A stretch of DNA of 64,000 nucleotides from Alitta virens. Its lineage: Eukaryota; Annelida; Polychaeta; Phyllodocida; Nereididae. Numbering within the stretch: the first letter of the stretch is position 1; each line of letters starts with the position of its first letter. The notes under the pieces were generated by a model. The model worked only from the letters and a program-made list of their open reading frames with translations. It ran no database searches and was not told where the DNA came from. Shown here piece by piece: positions 45,879-57,956 of the stretch. Location of the stretch: positions 30,574,136 through 30,638,135 of the forward strand of contig OW028580.1 of assembly GCA_932294295.1 (NCBI GenBank), given 5' to 3'. Made by a program: the position numbers and the translations under genes.

Positions 45879-47233
45879 GGGGCGTTCACAGTATCACGTA
45901 TAAGTGCTACGTATCACCACGTATGACAATATTTTTTCACTCTTGTTCATCCTTGGCCATACGTGATTCACTCGCCCAGTGTTTTACGTATACTGGCGCT
46001 AATCCGTAGGATACTCCTGGTCACGCTTGACCACTCATGACTACACGTGGAGAGGGCAAACATTTTTAAGCAGGTTTACATACGTTCTACGTTTGTTTTA
46101 CGTACCGTATACGTAGCCATTCACTGTAGAATGCTTGTAAAACGCTCGGGGGACGTCCGTCGCATGCCTGTGGTCTTCCTTGCCCATTCTTGAACCACTC
46201 GCATGGGCAACCTACGAGTGCCTACGAGTGCCTTCTTGCCACTAAACGGAACTGTCCGGCTACTCAAAGCCGGATCTGAAAGTACCCATAAGTTGAGAAT
46301 TGCGCGTATTCGTAATTTCTTGTTGAAAACATGCATGTCTATTCTATATACATATCTATGATATATTAAATACTTTTCTTTCATTAACCAGGTTTATATT
46401 TTTCAGTTGCGATAGGTGTAAGCCGACTATAAGCTAGGAGTAGACAGAAGCCGCTGACTTCAGCTACAGCCAGGAACAGGTCGCTACAGCTGTCTAGAGT
46501 AAACCATATTTTATGAAACTAACTGTACATATTTAAGAATGTCAGGTTGCTGATTTGATGTGTTATAGAAAACAAAGTTTGAGTAGTGATCATAAATATC
46601 TGTCATTAAAGTGCCATTTAGACAATTTGAGTAGATGTGATCTATTAAAGTTTCACTGTTTTGTGTCACTCTTGTTAGTAAGGTTATCAATGGTTATTTT
46701 GGGTAGCATATTAAAAGCAATCATTTGGTCTAAAAATTGACAAGAATGGTTGAGTCAGTGTTTTCAGGAGATTTATGTCAAAGTCAACCGTGGTGATAGC
46801 AGTTTTCTTTTCATTTGATATGGTGCTTAAAGTAGGTCACAGTTCTTGTTGCAGATTGTTGATAGTGTCACAGCTTGGGGAAATATAGTGTAGTATAGTA
46901 TATCATTATAGTAACAGGCCTTTGAAAAAAAGGTAGAATGCCTCTTTATTAAGTTGTTTTGAACTTAATAACTGTCCTTTATTGAGCTGACTTAATCTGA
47001 ATAGCCTGACACGACTGAACACCCCATGAAACTTGCTGTGTCAACTTATTATCGTTGTAATAATTACATAAAATCTTCAATTTTCAATTGATTCTGAGAA
47101 CATTGTCATGTAATAGAACCAACGCTGAAACGATTTGGAATGCTATCTGGGGTCCTTTTAACGCTCAAGAGTCCATTTTTGACGTCCGTGGTCACTCGTA
47201 GGTCTCATTCGTGACAGTGTGAATGCCCGCCCC
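45879..47233. mobile_element. TTAA-flanked non-autonomous DNA transposon (1355 bp)
   Basis: TTAA lies at 45875-45878 and 47234-47237. The inner ends are inverted: GGGGCGTTCACAGT at the left and a reverse match ending TGAATGCCCGCCCC at the right. TTAA target duplications are typical of piggyBac-type elements. Subterminal ACGTATAC-like motifs repeat. No transposase is present. A mariner-type MITE is nested inside. Confidence 0.65.
46200..46525 (-). mobile_element. Nested CAGTTA mariner-type MITE copy
   Basis: It matches the MITE at 6476-6848 in reverse orientation over most of its length. Shared landmarks are ACATGCATGTC, GTTTATATTTTTCAGT and GGTGTAAGCC, and it ends ATGAAACTAACTG followed by TA. 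The opposite terminus is not recognisable. Confidence 0.7.
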
Positions 47234-47778
47234 TTAACAGTTAACCATCATGATGTCACGGATGAAGAAGAAAAGTTTAATAGACGAAGGAGAAAAGTTT
47301 AAAACAAGATTCTACATAATTATTGAAACGATAATAAGTCATTAAGTCAAAACAACGAGCTGAGCTTAGAGTGGGCAGACAATATGTAGGCTGTTTGGAA
47401 TGTACACTTATGATAAGATCTAGAGAAATAAAGGGCATATGCTTATCACATAAGTACGTGCTTGTACGTAAAGATGTCCTGCTAAAGTTTATCAATTCAA
47501 GCCACGTATATCGCTGATAAAAGATAAGCCGGAGACGTTAGGTCACTTGTCTGCCGAATTCACTGAGGAACGTAGGCCAAATTCACTGAGGAACACTCCT
47601 ACCTTCAAGTAAGCACATCTCAGTTTCACTTAATTTGTTTATTTTCACTTTATTTGCTTACTTTTAAATCTGTGTTCTTTATAGTATCCCTATAAGTTAA
47701 CCATATTAATGCATTACATGAACATGAGCTAATAAAGTGAACATAGGTCGAAACAGGCATAAGTAAAATATTTTGCAG

Positions 47779-48541
47779 CAGGGGAGAGTAGGGGACAATG
47801 AGACACTTTTTTCATTTTCAATTATGACAGAAAGTCAGGGCAGGGCGTATCTGGCTTCCCACCTCAGATGTAGGTGAAAGGTTCCTACCTTGTGTAAGAT
47901 TAGAGTTGAACACAACATCAATGCAAGTTGTTTGTCTCATTGTTCCCCACTGGTGGGGAATTATGAGATAAGTTAAGGGGTAGAGTGAGACATGGCTTGA
48001 TAGTACAACAAAAATGCAAATGTCTCTGAATACCCTCATTTTAGGAAGCATGTCCCTTTGATTGTCCATTGCTACTGGTCTGAAGCCTAGCAGGTTATTT
48101 TACCAGCAGTCAGAGGAAGATGTAATAATGAGATGGCAAACCTTAAGTCCACATGATGTTACGCATAGCTGGGGTCATTCACATGGTCTGGCATAGACAT
48201 TGGGTACAAGGTACCATCAATTCAACATGTCATACAACCGAAATCCAACTGTCATTTCCTTTATGAAGAATTGCAACTCACCGTGCCCCACTCACACCTT
48301 AATGTCCATACGGCTACAGCATTGAAATTAAAGACCACTCTCCAAGGTTTTGTATACTATTAGAGGACTCCATCTCCGAATACCGGACAATAATATTAAA
48401 AACTCTAATGTAAAATTGCAAGCACTTCTTGCTTTTAATTCTTGCAGGTAATGAACATTCTAGTGGTCATGTAGTGTTGGCATAAATGCCAAAAGGGGAG
48501 TGTTATAGCCTCCTCTATGTTGTATCCCCACTCTCCCCTAT
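47779..48541. mobile_element. Element with AGGGGAGAGT-type inverted ends
   Basis: The left end AGGGGAGAGTAGGGGACAA pairs with the right end ATCCCCACTCTCCCCT. The interior matches 17786-18600 in the same orientation. It has no coding potential. The target duplication was not resolved. Confidence 0.6.
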
Positions 48542-49109
48542 GCTCATATTTAAGATAGCGTAAGGTGAGTTCAGTCATAAACCTTTAAAGTTTATTGTTA
48601 GATATGGGACCTACTGGTAAATCACCTGAGACCCCCTTCTACTTCAGATAATGAGATACATAGCACTGCTATCATTATTGTCCTGATCTGTTATCCTGTT
48701 ATCAGTTGGGATCAAATTTCAAAACTCCTACGTACCTGATTTTCACAAGTGAAGATTTGCGGTGCATGCTGGGTCTCCAGGACAGCACTTTAACAAATTG
48801 ATATGTAGAAATATACGCATGGTCTGTTCTTATTATGAAGGATACTATCATCAATCTATATGCCAGTTTCACTCGACACACCAACCACGAATGACAATGC
48901 ACTTCCTGGCACATTTCACGTGTCGTAAAGAGTCAGTTGGATTGTGTACAGAACCACCAAGGCACAGAAAAAAAAACAAAAAAAAAAACAAAACAAAAAA
49001 CATGCGCAGTTGGTTAATTGCTTGTATATCTCTTAATTTAGTCACCTTAAGTAGGTTAAAAGCATTTAATGCTCTAAATTGTCTCTTAAACACATTTCAA
49101 TAGTGTCTG

Positions 49110-50078
49110 GCTAGAAATGAAGTGTGTGCCAGGATTAGCCCTACAGCAATTGCTAAGCAGCTAGGAATAGCCAGGACAGTCTATAACAGAAATAAGTTGG
49201 AGATGACAGGAACAGATGAAAGATCTGTGAGGACACTAGGCATTATAACCAAGGTAAAACGCCAGATAAAGTCAAATCCTATCAAGTCAATGAGAAAAAT
49301 CGCTTTAGAGCTTAAAATTAGCCCTACATGGATGCGCAGGATAGTGCGAGAAGACCTTAAAATGAAGTCAAGAGCAAGAAAAAAAGTACAATTACTGACA
49401 GAGGTGCAGAGAGATGTTAGACTGCAAAGAGCCAAGGCTCTTCTGAATGATGTGAAGCATACTGCATCTGGCAGAACAATCTTCTTCTCTGATGAGAAAT
49501 TCTTCGCCGTGAATGCTGCCATGAATCGCAGAAATGATAGATGGATAGGGGGCCATCAAGAAAACTACAGTGATGAAGTAAAATACAAAAGCAGCACAAA
49601 ACACCCAGCATCAGTCATAGTGTTTGGCCTTGTAGCATCTGATGGTCAGAAGATGCACCCTGTTTTCACACCCGCAGGTGTGAGGATCAATGCAGATGTC
49701 TATTTGAAGATTGGCAATAGAGTCAAGCCACGAGCGCAGTCCCATTATCCTAAAGGGAATTATGAATTCCAGCAAGATTGGCTCCTGCACACACATCAAA
49801 AAGGATGCAACAATGGCTGAAGTCTAACTTGGTAGCAGTCTGGAAAGAAATGTGGCTACCACAGAGTCCAGATTTAAATCCATTGGACAACAGCATATGG
49901 GCAAACGTGGAGAAAGATGCCTGAAAGACATCCCATACATCAGTAGAGGCCATCAAAGTGTCAGTGACCAATACATGGCGAAATGTGACCGCTGAGTATA
50001 TTAGGCATATATTCTTTGCATTTAGAGGTTGTCTAGAAGCCGTTATTGCAGCAAAAGGTGGGCGCATTGAAAAATAAT
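49110..50078 (+). pseudogene. Tc1/mariner-family transposase pseudogene
   Basis: The frame from about 49104 to 49817 gives an N-terminal helix-turn-helix (SPTAIAKQLGIARTVYNR), a second DNA-binding helix region (SMRKIALELKISPTWMRRIV) and the first catalytic Asp in IFFSDEKFF. The second Asp is in FQQD at about 49780. Immediately after it the frame shifts (apparent single-base loss), and the rest continues in another frame with the third Asp in SPDLNPLD and a TGA stop before the C-terminal end near 50078. The third catalytic residue being Asp points to the mariner side of the superfamily. The gene is inactive. Terminal repeats were not found with confidence. Confidence 0.85.
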
Positions 50079-50269
50079 CTCTCTATTTCTCCCTTTTGTA
50101 ATTGATATATCCATCTTTAATAAATATGTATTCCTGTTTGAGATATGTCTTCAATTTTTTATCATCGAAGTTTGCAGTTTTTTTTGTGCATCCTGCAGAA
50201 TACTTCAGTGCACTGTAAAAAAAATAGCAAGCTGACATAGCTAAATTGAAATGAGTGAGATGTGATCAC

Positions 50270-50500
50270 AATTAAAAAGGCCAATGTTGGCCAAATGTCA
50301 GCCCAAGGTACATTCGGCTCATATGTGACCCATAAGGCCCAGTGTTGGCTCACTATCTGGTTAGCCGAATGTTGGCCTAATATTTGGTCTACTGTCAGCC
50401 CAATGTTGGCCTATATGTATTGGCTAACTATTGACCCATTTGTCAGGCTAGCCAACTATCAGTCATGCAAATTGCACGTCTGCCCTAGCCAAGCAAGCAT
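50270..50500. repeat. Degenerate tandem repeat around AATGTTGGCC
   Basis: A series of imperfect units of about 20-25 bp with TTGGCC/GGCTCA/GGCTAA cores alternates with ATGT motifs. No coding sense is evident. Confidence 0.7.
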
Positions 50501-51156
50501 GTCGCAGTATAAGCATTTTTTTTTTTTTTTTCGTGGGATTATATGTGCACAGGTTTTACAGCTTTCCTACCTACCTGAATCCATTTTAAACTTTTGAAAA
50601 TAATGAGTGTGCACACTATTAATAATCTTTACACGCTGTTATTTTTCCACAATCATTTTTTTATGCAGTGAATTGGCAATATAAATTTTTGCTTTTTAAA
50701 AATGTTTAATGTTATCATTTATTGACTTAGTCATCTCCGATAAAAGCTAATTACTCATTTTCAATGATGTGAAATCGTGATAATTGGCACTGATGCGTTT
50801 ATACTGTCCAGACAATATTTATTCAATCTGTTACAAAATATCACGAAAAATGACAGGACTGCTGCCAGGTTAGGTCTGCCCGCTGTCAGATGGGCAAGAA
50901 TATTGTGTCAGCCAACCTACTTGTAAGTCTGCTTTTGGATCGAAGTTATTTAGGCCCCTGTATCCAGCTGCTGGCCTCTTAGCACTGTCTGCCAAAGTAT
51001 AGACCCACTAACATTTTGATAAGGTTGCATCAGTTGTCCCATGTTTTCTAAAAAAAAAGTTATATTACAATATGTCAATAGATGTGATATTTTAGGAGGC
51101 TTGAGCCCTTGTGCTAAGCATATATGAAAAATATCTTTTAATTACACTTCATGATT
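50501..51156. other. Intergenic, no gene seen
   Basis: AT-rich sequence with no recognisable features. Confidence 0.4.
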
Positions 51157-51431
51157 CAGTTAGTTTCATTAAAAACGGCCCGTCAAATTAAACCTAGCCA
51201 AAGCTGTCATATATAGCCGGTGACTCAAAATTGGATCTAAAAGTGCATATTTATAATATATTGAATTAATTTATTTTATTTGCCAGTGTTTACACTTTTC
51301 TGGTGATAAATGTAAGCTGACTATTAGCTATAGAAGCGGACAGAAGCAGCTGGGTTTAGCGTGTTTAGACCACAGCCAGGTACAGGTCGCTACAGACAGC
51401 TAGAGTCGACCGTTTTTTATGAAACTAACTG
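51157..51431. mobile_element. CAGTTA mariner-type MITE, 275 bp
   Basis: It starts CAGTTAGTTTCATTAAAAA and ends ATGAAACTAACTG followed by TA. The left flank is TT rather than TA, a likely mutation. It shares the GTAAGCTGACTAT and GACAGAAGC blocks with the copies at 6476 and 46200 (reverse). Confidence 0.75.
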
Positions 51432-52086
51432 TACATGGACCTATATTTTATTTAAGTTTAAGCTCCCTTACTGACTCATATTACATGGCAATGGATAATC
51501 CTCTATGCACTGAAGCTTGACACCAGAGGTTAAGCTTTCAATGAGTCGTAACTACCTTATGAGTCATCGTGGGATAGAACGGCTATCAATGTCGTTTATA
51601 GTAGAAGAAAATGAGAGAAATTTACTTATCAATTCTACCAACTGTAATCTTAGATTTTTATCACAGCCAATATCAATACCTATTTTGCATGAAGAGTATA
51701 TAAAGAACATTGTGATTATGAATATATATCATGTTTGTTATCAATTCACATATTTTCCTGATTAAACATTGTTAATGATGTTAAATATTAATTAATTATC
51801 TATCTATCTATATATCTAATTATCTATTTATCTAGTCCAGATATAAATGACCTCCGATTAGGCATTCACACATCACACACACACCCACACCCACATACTT
51901 CACGTGCCATTAGGCATCTTGGTTGCTTTTGGTGGATGCCTGCTCACTTTGTTGGACAAAGATATTTTCTTTGCATAATGCTTTAATTTGCTGATAGAGA
52001 TGGTCATTATATATATCACAGATATGTGATCATAAATAGTGGTGCTCTAAATTGTTCAGTTCAGACTGTGATATTCTGGTTTTAGG

Positions 52087-55000
52087 ATGCCGGGCGGTGG
52101 AAAATTCTTTGCCATCCAGAGCAAGATGAATGAACTTGTTCTGGACATCCAGGGTCAAGAAGCTACACCTGGGGCTCCTGTTATCACCTGGGAATACAAC
52201 GGACAAGACAATCAGCTCTGGTGGCAGGATTCTGTCTGTGATGTTATCAGATCAAAGTTGGATGAGAACCTAGTTCTTGAAATGCAAGGTTGGTTTGTGT
52301 ATTTGAAATAAATTACAACAAAAATTAGCGCGGCAGCAAGCCCTCAGCGGATGGCCACATAGTACACAAGCGTCATCAACATTATTCAAAACTTCCTAAG
52401 CTAACTTATGTAGTACAGCAACTGGACATTGTCTATCCAAGACAATTGATATTATAATGTTAAACGAATTCCAAAGCACCCAGGGCAAACTCAGATGGTG
52501 TTTCAGTCTGCTGTGTGAGATTTTAGTTTTTGGCAACTTGGATAAAAATATAGATATCTTATGTTACTTATAATCTATTGTTGTCACCATTCATCTTCAC
52601 GTTCAGTACATGGAGTTTACCTATGGTCTGCAAAGTTACCGTGCCTTTCTTGTACGTGACTGTAAACATTAAACCTTAGGTCTTTAAAATTTGTATTCCA
52701 TTTGTATATTTAAACTGTCTTTTAAAGTAAATAAAATCAATATCAATTCTACTGTAGGAGGCCAAAATGAATATAATATAGTATAATATGTACATGTATT
52801 TCATGTTTAGTATCAATCAAAATGAAAAACATGTTTCTGAGGTTAATTATTCAACAAATGCAAAGTTTGATGATTGACCTAGTAGTCTAAATAACAACCC
52901 TGCCAGTCTTGATAGCCACATGTTATGTTACATAACAGACAATGGAATGGCTTTTGTAATCCCAGGTGTCACAGAGCAGGCCCATGCTGGGGTGAAGTTT
53001 TGTGAGACTTGGTCAGGGAAATAGTAGTTTTGGCCCATTTCCTTTATGATTTAGGTGATATGTAATGTCCAGTGTATAAAGAATACTGCAATAAGATTAT
53101 GGCTTATAAAATGGCATGCTAGGTTGGAAATAAAACAAGTTTTAGCATTAAGATTTTCCAATTAAAAAAGGCATAAAGTAAATGTCTAAATTAAGTTTAG
53201 AAAGAGAACGTACTATAATTAAGATATTTTCAAAATGTCATTTAATGAAGGATAAATAATGTCTTTATATGGAGGTTTGAAAAAAAAACTATAATTTTTC
53301 ATCTTTTCCACTTTTCATAAATATTCTATATTATTAATGGCTATGAGACCCCCTCCAGTATTAGTTTGTAAAAAGAATGATATGAATGTCAAAATGCAAT
53401 TCATAGTTCTTAAAGTGAAAGGACTATAACTTAGATATGTTAATTAAAAAATTCCACTCATGTGAGATTAATAGGGTCTTTGATAAGAATGTTTGAAAGA
53501 ACAATAATTTTTCACATTTTCACCTTATTAAGCAAATCCATATTGTTTATGGGCATGACACCATCAAAAGGTACAACTACACTATTTCAGACAGATCCTG
53601 TCAAAGATTTAGGCATGTAGGGTGAAGTTGTGAATGAGTTCTGCTCCGGAAATGAACTATTTTTTTTTTCAAAATTTTGTAAAACATAGCATGTCAATGT
53701 GACTAAAAAAATGGCACAACTAGGCCATTTAGAGAAGTGTCACGTCTGCCCGCTGGAAGAATTTTCCAAAGTGATAACAATAGCCCCCATTGAACGTCAT
53801 TCGCTGAGGGTTAAAAAAATTCATACACACAAATTACTGCTTTGATTAAGCAGAGCTTTCTGAAATTCCTGGAAATTGTCTGGTAAAATGACTAATTTTT
53901 ATGATTCAGATGAGACTCTTGCTGTCAACAATTACACACCCGATGAATACAACCAAAAATGGCGACTGACGGGGGATACTGTTAGTCATGTTGAGAACGA
54001 TAGTCTTGTTCTTGATATTGCTGAACAGAATTCAGACCCAGAGGCCACGATCTGCTCCTTTGAGAGCAATGGCGGCGATAACCAGCGCTGGAACTTCCTT
54101 TACCAGTAAGTTTTGTCCTTGTCCATATATGGTAGTTGCTCTCGTTACTGTTATCAGATAAAAATACAAGAGTTAAATCAAAAGAAAATTAGCAGTTTGA
54201 AAAAGACTAAAACAACTGACATACACCAAGTGACTGACTATATTCTCAGGTAGTTGATGCATTAATAATATCCAGAATTTCTGCCCTTTCTAATAGAAAG
54301 TTATCATCATGGTCTGATAAAAATTAATTCCTTCAACTGAGTATACTCCTGTCCTTATCATTTGGTATGCAGGCAATGTGAAATGTTGGTTTTAACATAA
54401 TTCTAGTGATTACATGTCACAGTCCTAGTTTGCAATCACACAATTTTATCCTTGATTCCTTTTACTGAACAATGCAGGAGTCCAGCAAATTGCTTCATTC
54501 ACACCAAACACGAGAAACACCGAGGGAAGGTTCTGGATGTGTCCCTAGATGATGATGAAGGTGCTCGTGTTATTCTCTACAAGAGGAAAGAGGCGCATGA
54601 CAAAGACGGCAATGATAATCAAGTTTTCTATGAAGACAAGTACGGAATCATCCACACTGTGCTCAATGACATGGTTCTGGACACTGGTGGTAAGTATACT
54701 AGGAGTAGAAATATATGTAGTTAAAGCGTTTTGCTATTGCTCCTAAGAATGGAGTAAGAAGCTTAGTCACGTGACATAAAAATTCGAATCTAATTAATAC
54801 AAAGAAATAGGCCTATTTCCCATTTCTTGAAACAGATCCTCACCCAATCACAGCATAGTTTCATTATATTGTACATCTATAGCCTGTTTTCATATGTTGG
54901 GAAATATTTCCAGAAATAATCCCAAGATATATTGCAGGCAGTTTGTTAAGAGAGCTAATGACGTCACAAACAGAGAACAATCAGTGGCAATTAAGTGACA

Positions 55001-55540
55001 TCATACTGGCCGATTATGACGTCATTGGACATCGATCCTACGTTCGGATTGATAAGAGCTTTTTGTTGACGTTGTAAATTCATCTACTAGGGTTGTTGTA
55101 GTTTGCGCCTGCTACTCCCAGAATGCCCGGCTTGCCGGGAATGATGGGGAAAGGAGGCACAGCATTTACAATGTGAATTATAGGGAGTGTGGCGCTTCTT
55201 GGTAATGTTCTTTGCTTATCTGCTATGGCGTCGGTGACCTCTTGTGGTACTTTTTCTCCCCATTTGAATGATTCTGTCGGTCTTGACTTTGAAAGTACTA
55301 ATTTGGTCAATGCACATCTACATTTCAGATGATGGGAGACTGCGTATGTTCGAATATGACCCAGATGCGCCCAAGCGTCAATATGTTTATTCAAATGGGC
55401 GAATCGTCCTCAAGAATGACACAAACAGGTGTCTACAGATCAAGGACCATGAAGACCGGAAGTTGATGAAGCATCACAAAGTCGAGGAGGCTGATTACGA
55501 GGCACAGGCCCACCAGAAATGGTACCTGGATTATCAGTAG
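52087..55540 (+). CDS. Double beta-trefoil (ricin B-like) lectin, diverged paralogue
   Basis: Four exons: 52087-52288, 53910-54105, 54478-54689 and 55329-55540, giving 273 aa. Introns are GT-AG with phases 1, 2 and 1, identical to the tandem pair. Q-x-W-like motifs appear as DNQLWW, NQKWRL, DNQRWNF, DNQVFY and HQKWYL; the DNQVFY site lacks Trp. An acceptor (TTTTAG) directly precedes the GATG start, so a 5' non-coding exon is likely. AATAAA is at 55571. There is no signal peptide and no toxin catalytic domain. Intron 1 (about 1.6 kb) contains a repeat related in inverted orientation to the DNA upstream of lectin copy 1. The divergence from copies 1 and 2 shows an older duplication. Confidence 0.87.
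53170..53730 (-). repeat. Dispersed repeat inside lectin intron 1
   Basis: Landmarks on the minus strand, such as CACAACTAGGCC read backwards and the phrase TTAATAGGGTCT, match the + strand of 4735-5470 (GGCCTAGTTGTGCC, AGACCCTATTAATCC). The two copies are inverted relative to each other. Confidence 0.65.
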
Positions 55541-55859
55541 GATCGGCACAGGGTCATATGGACGAAGTTGAATAAAATATATCATGAAATCTTTGCAATC
55601 CTTAGGAATTATTCTTTCTTTTGTTCCACATTTCGTTGGAACTCTTGCCAAAAGTGTTACCCAATAATCAATATACGATATAATTGATAGTACACAGATT
55701 GATAGCAGCCAAGAGCTCTGTCTTTGATACTATTTCACACAGATGTGCACAAATGTTAATATTCTGCTACCAATGGATATATTCACACAATTAAGTTGAG
55801 AGATAAGAAAAAAAAATTGGACAATATATAGTCCAATGGGAATATTATAATCTGGTAAT

Positions 55860-57461
55860 TCAGTAGCCTGTGGAATTCAAGTATTTGGTTGCAATGCAGT
55901 GTTCCTTTGGTAGCCATGTAACGTTAGCTATCAATAGCCTTTCTGTGGCATCATTGACAGAGTTATCAATACAGGCGAGCACTGACAACTGTATTGTAAG
56001 TTTTAGACACAGTTCTAAAAGGCGGATAATATTTTTTGTAGCCTCTAATGTTTCTTCAGTGGGGATGCTTGTGAACAGGTCACTCACATCGAAGGACGCC
56101 ATCTTTTGTGGAGGGGGCGTGGTGGTGGTGGTGGTGGATTAGGGCTTTACGTCCTGTGTTTCTGCACCTTATGGGCTAATTAGGACAGGCAGGGACCATG
56201 GCAATGAGATGAAGGATGAAACAGCCATCCAACTTAGGCTCGACCGGGAATCGAACCCCGGGACCCAGCGGTTGGAAGCCCAGCACGCTACCTCTGAGCT
56301 AAGCCTTTGTGGAGGGGGCACTACCAATTGCTTTAATTTTATAGTGAAGTCGATGCTATCACTTGTGGTGCCAGAATGGATGTCAGGAATTTTGCAGCAT
56401 TTTATGTAATCCCTCCTATGCCTGAGACTAAAGGGCAGAGACGTGTGTTGGATATGTTTTATTTATTTATTTTTGGCAGCCTATACAATTTGTGGGTCAC
56501 TTTCGCCGTGGGGTAAAGGTACCAAAATGTTTTGTACAGTGATCTTGTTTTGTTGTTTGAAATCTTTCAGGAACTTTATCAGTTTGCTTTTGTTCAGCTG
56601 AGTGGGGTCTTTGCGGAGAGCCTCGTATCTTTGTTGACCCCTTAGGAGATCTTGTACTTTCCTATCATAGTCAGATGTATTGATGAGTTCTGTGACTTAA
56701 TTGGCCCTTGTCCACTGGTAAGATTGTTATAAAAACTAATTTAATTGAGGTTGATTAAAAATTCCAATTCTTAAAACTTCAATATCGTATCTGTTTATCA
56801 TTGACTAAACTTCATCCCATTCCCATGACTTACAAGCTTACTTACAGCACATCTTGACAGATTTCTGCACTTTGCTTTGTAAACTTAAGTTTGTGTACTT
56901 GCGAGGCACAATGCGCCACTGGCGTCCAGCCTGCTATCTCCCTTTGTAATATATATTTTACAATTAATAAACTGAAGATCATGACATGTTTATCTTCCTT
57001 TGGGGTTTGTATGGCCTTCTTTTCTTCTGTGGACAGGTTGGTCTGGGGTTTGTTTTCCGAAAGGTTTTTGTCACAATTGATCTCAAGTCATTGGCTTTAT
57101 CAGAGGGGAGGTTTAGGCACGCTTGTTCCATGGTGACAATGTAGTCATCCGTTGGAAGTTTGGTTGGAGTTGCCGCGAAGTTCAGTCCTTTTTCCGGTAG
57201 AGATCGTTTGGCGGTTGTGATGATGTGTTGTGATATATTAACCACCCACCTAATTTTGTCGCTGCAGCTTCGTGAACTTGTCCCGCTGTTTTTGTTTAGA
57301 TCTCGTGAATTCTCATTCGAAGAGCGTGTTGACGTTATTCTGCATGGCGTCTGCCATGTTGTGTGCCCTGATGTCAAGTAGTTTCCCTTTTGTGGCCTGA
57401 ATCTTGTCTTTTGGTGATGGTGAAATTGTAGTATCGTGAACCAAGAATCAGGAAATATCAA
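55860..57461 (-). pseudogene. Penelope-like retroelement remnant interrupted by a SINE
   Basis: Reading on the minus strand from the right, the frame at 57461-56979 contains WVVNISQHIITTAKRSLPEKG followed by LNFAATPTKLP, like the N-terminal part of Penelope-like RT proteins. At about 56700-56560 comes a stretch with TSDYDRKVQDLLRG. At 56102-55860 the RT motif A region reads MASFDVSDLFTSIPTEETL. Frames are broken and a SINE sits at 56119-56305, just upstream of motif A. No intact GIY-YIG endonuclease is visible in the window. The family call rests on motif recognition. Confidence 0.65.
56119..56305 (-). mobile_element. tRNA-derived SINE, 187 bp, with 14-bp target duplication
   Basis: The minus strand has a tRNA-like head: A box TTAGCTCAGAGGTAGCG and B box GGTTCGATTCC. 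The body GGATGGCTGTTTCATCCTTC and a GGT/CCA-rich tail follow. The target duplication TTTGTGGAGGGGGC is at 56105-56118 and 56306-56319. It is the same length as the copy at 62260-62446. Confidence 0.9.
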
Positions 57462-57956
57462 CCTACATTTTTGGAACAGTTGTGATTCGTATTTAAATGC
57501 CTATTGAAATGTCAGATCAAATAAAATTAGCAAAATTAAACCAGAAACAAACAAGAAGGTTCTGAATGTATCCCAGTGCCCTCTAGAAAAGGGTCACAAG
57601 AAAGTCCCTAAAACAACTTACAAGTAGGTTTTTGTAGTTGGCTAGCATGGGACCAAACTATTTCGAAACTAACAGGTGTTGTGTATTGCCAATAGGGGTG
57701 CTGTGGTTCATTCCAGGATGCCACCTGCTGTTATTGTGTTCATTCATCAGAAAGGCAGTGGGAATAGGGGAAACGTGGGCAAGATGAACCACTTTACTTG
57801 TAAATTTATTTGTTAGCAAGGCATTGGTGTATGTGCTAGTACGTAAAACATTTATAGTCTTTGATATCTGAAACAATAAGAGTATTTAACTGTATAAAAA
57901 TAACATACAATTACACTCAAACTTTTACATACCCCTCAGTATTTGACATTGCATAC

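Noticed and set aside
48762..49103. 113-aa frame upstream of the mariner transposase
   Set aside because: It ends in a stop just before the transposase and has no domain; its last part might be a decayed transposase N-terminus but this is not supported.
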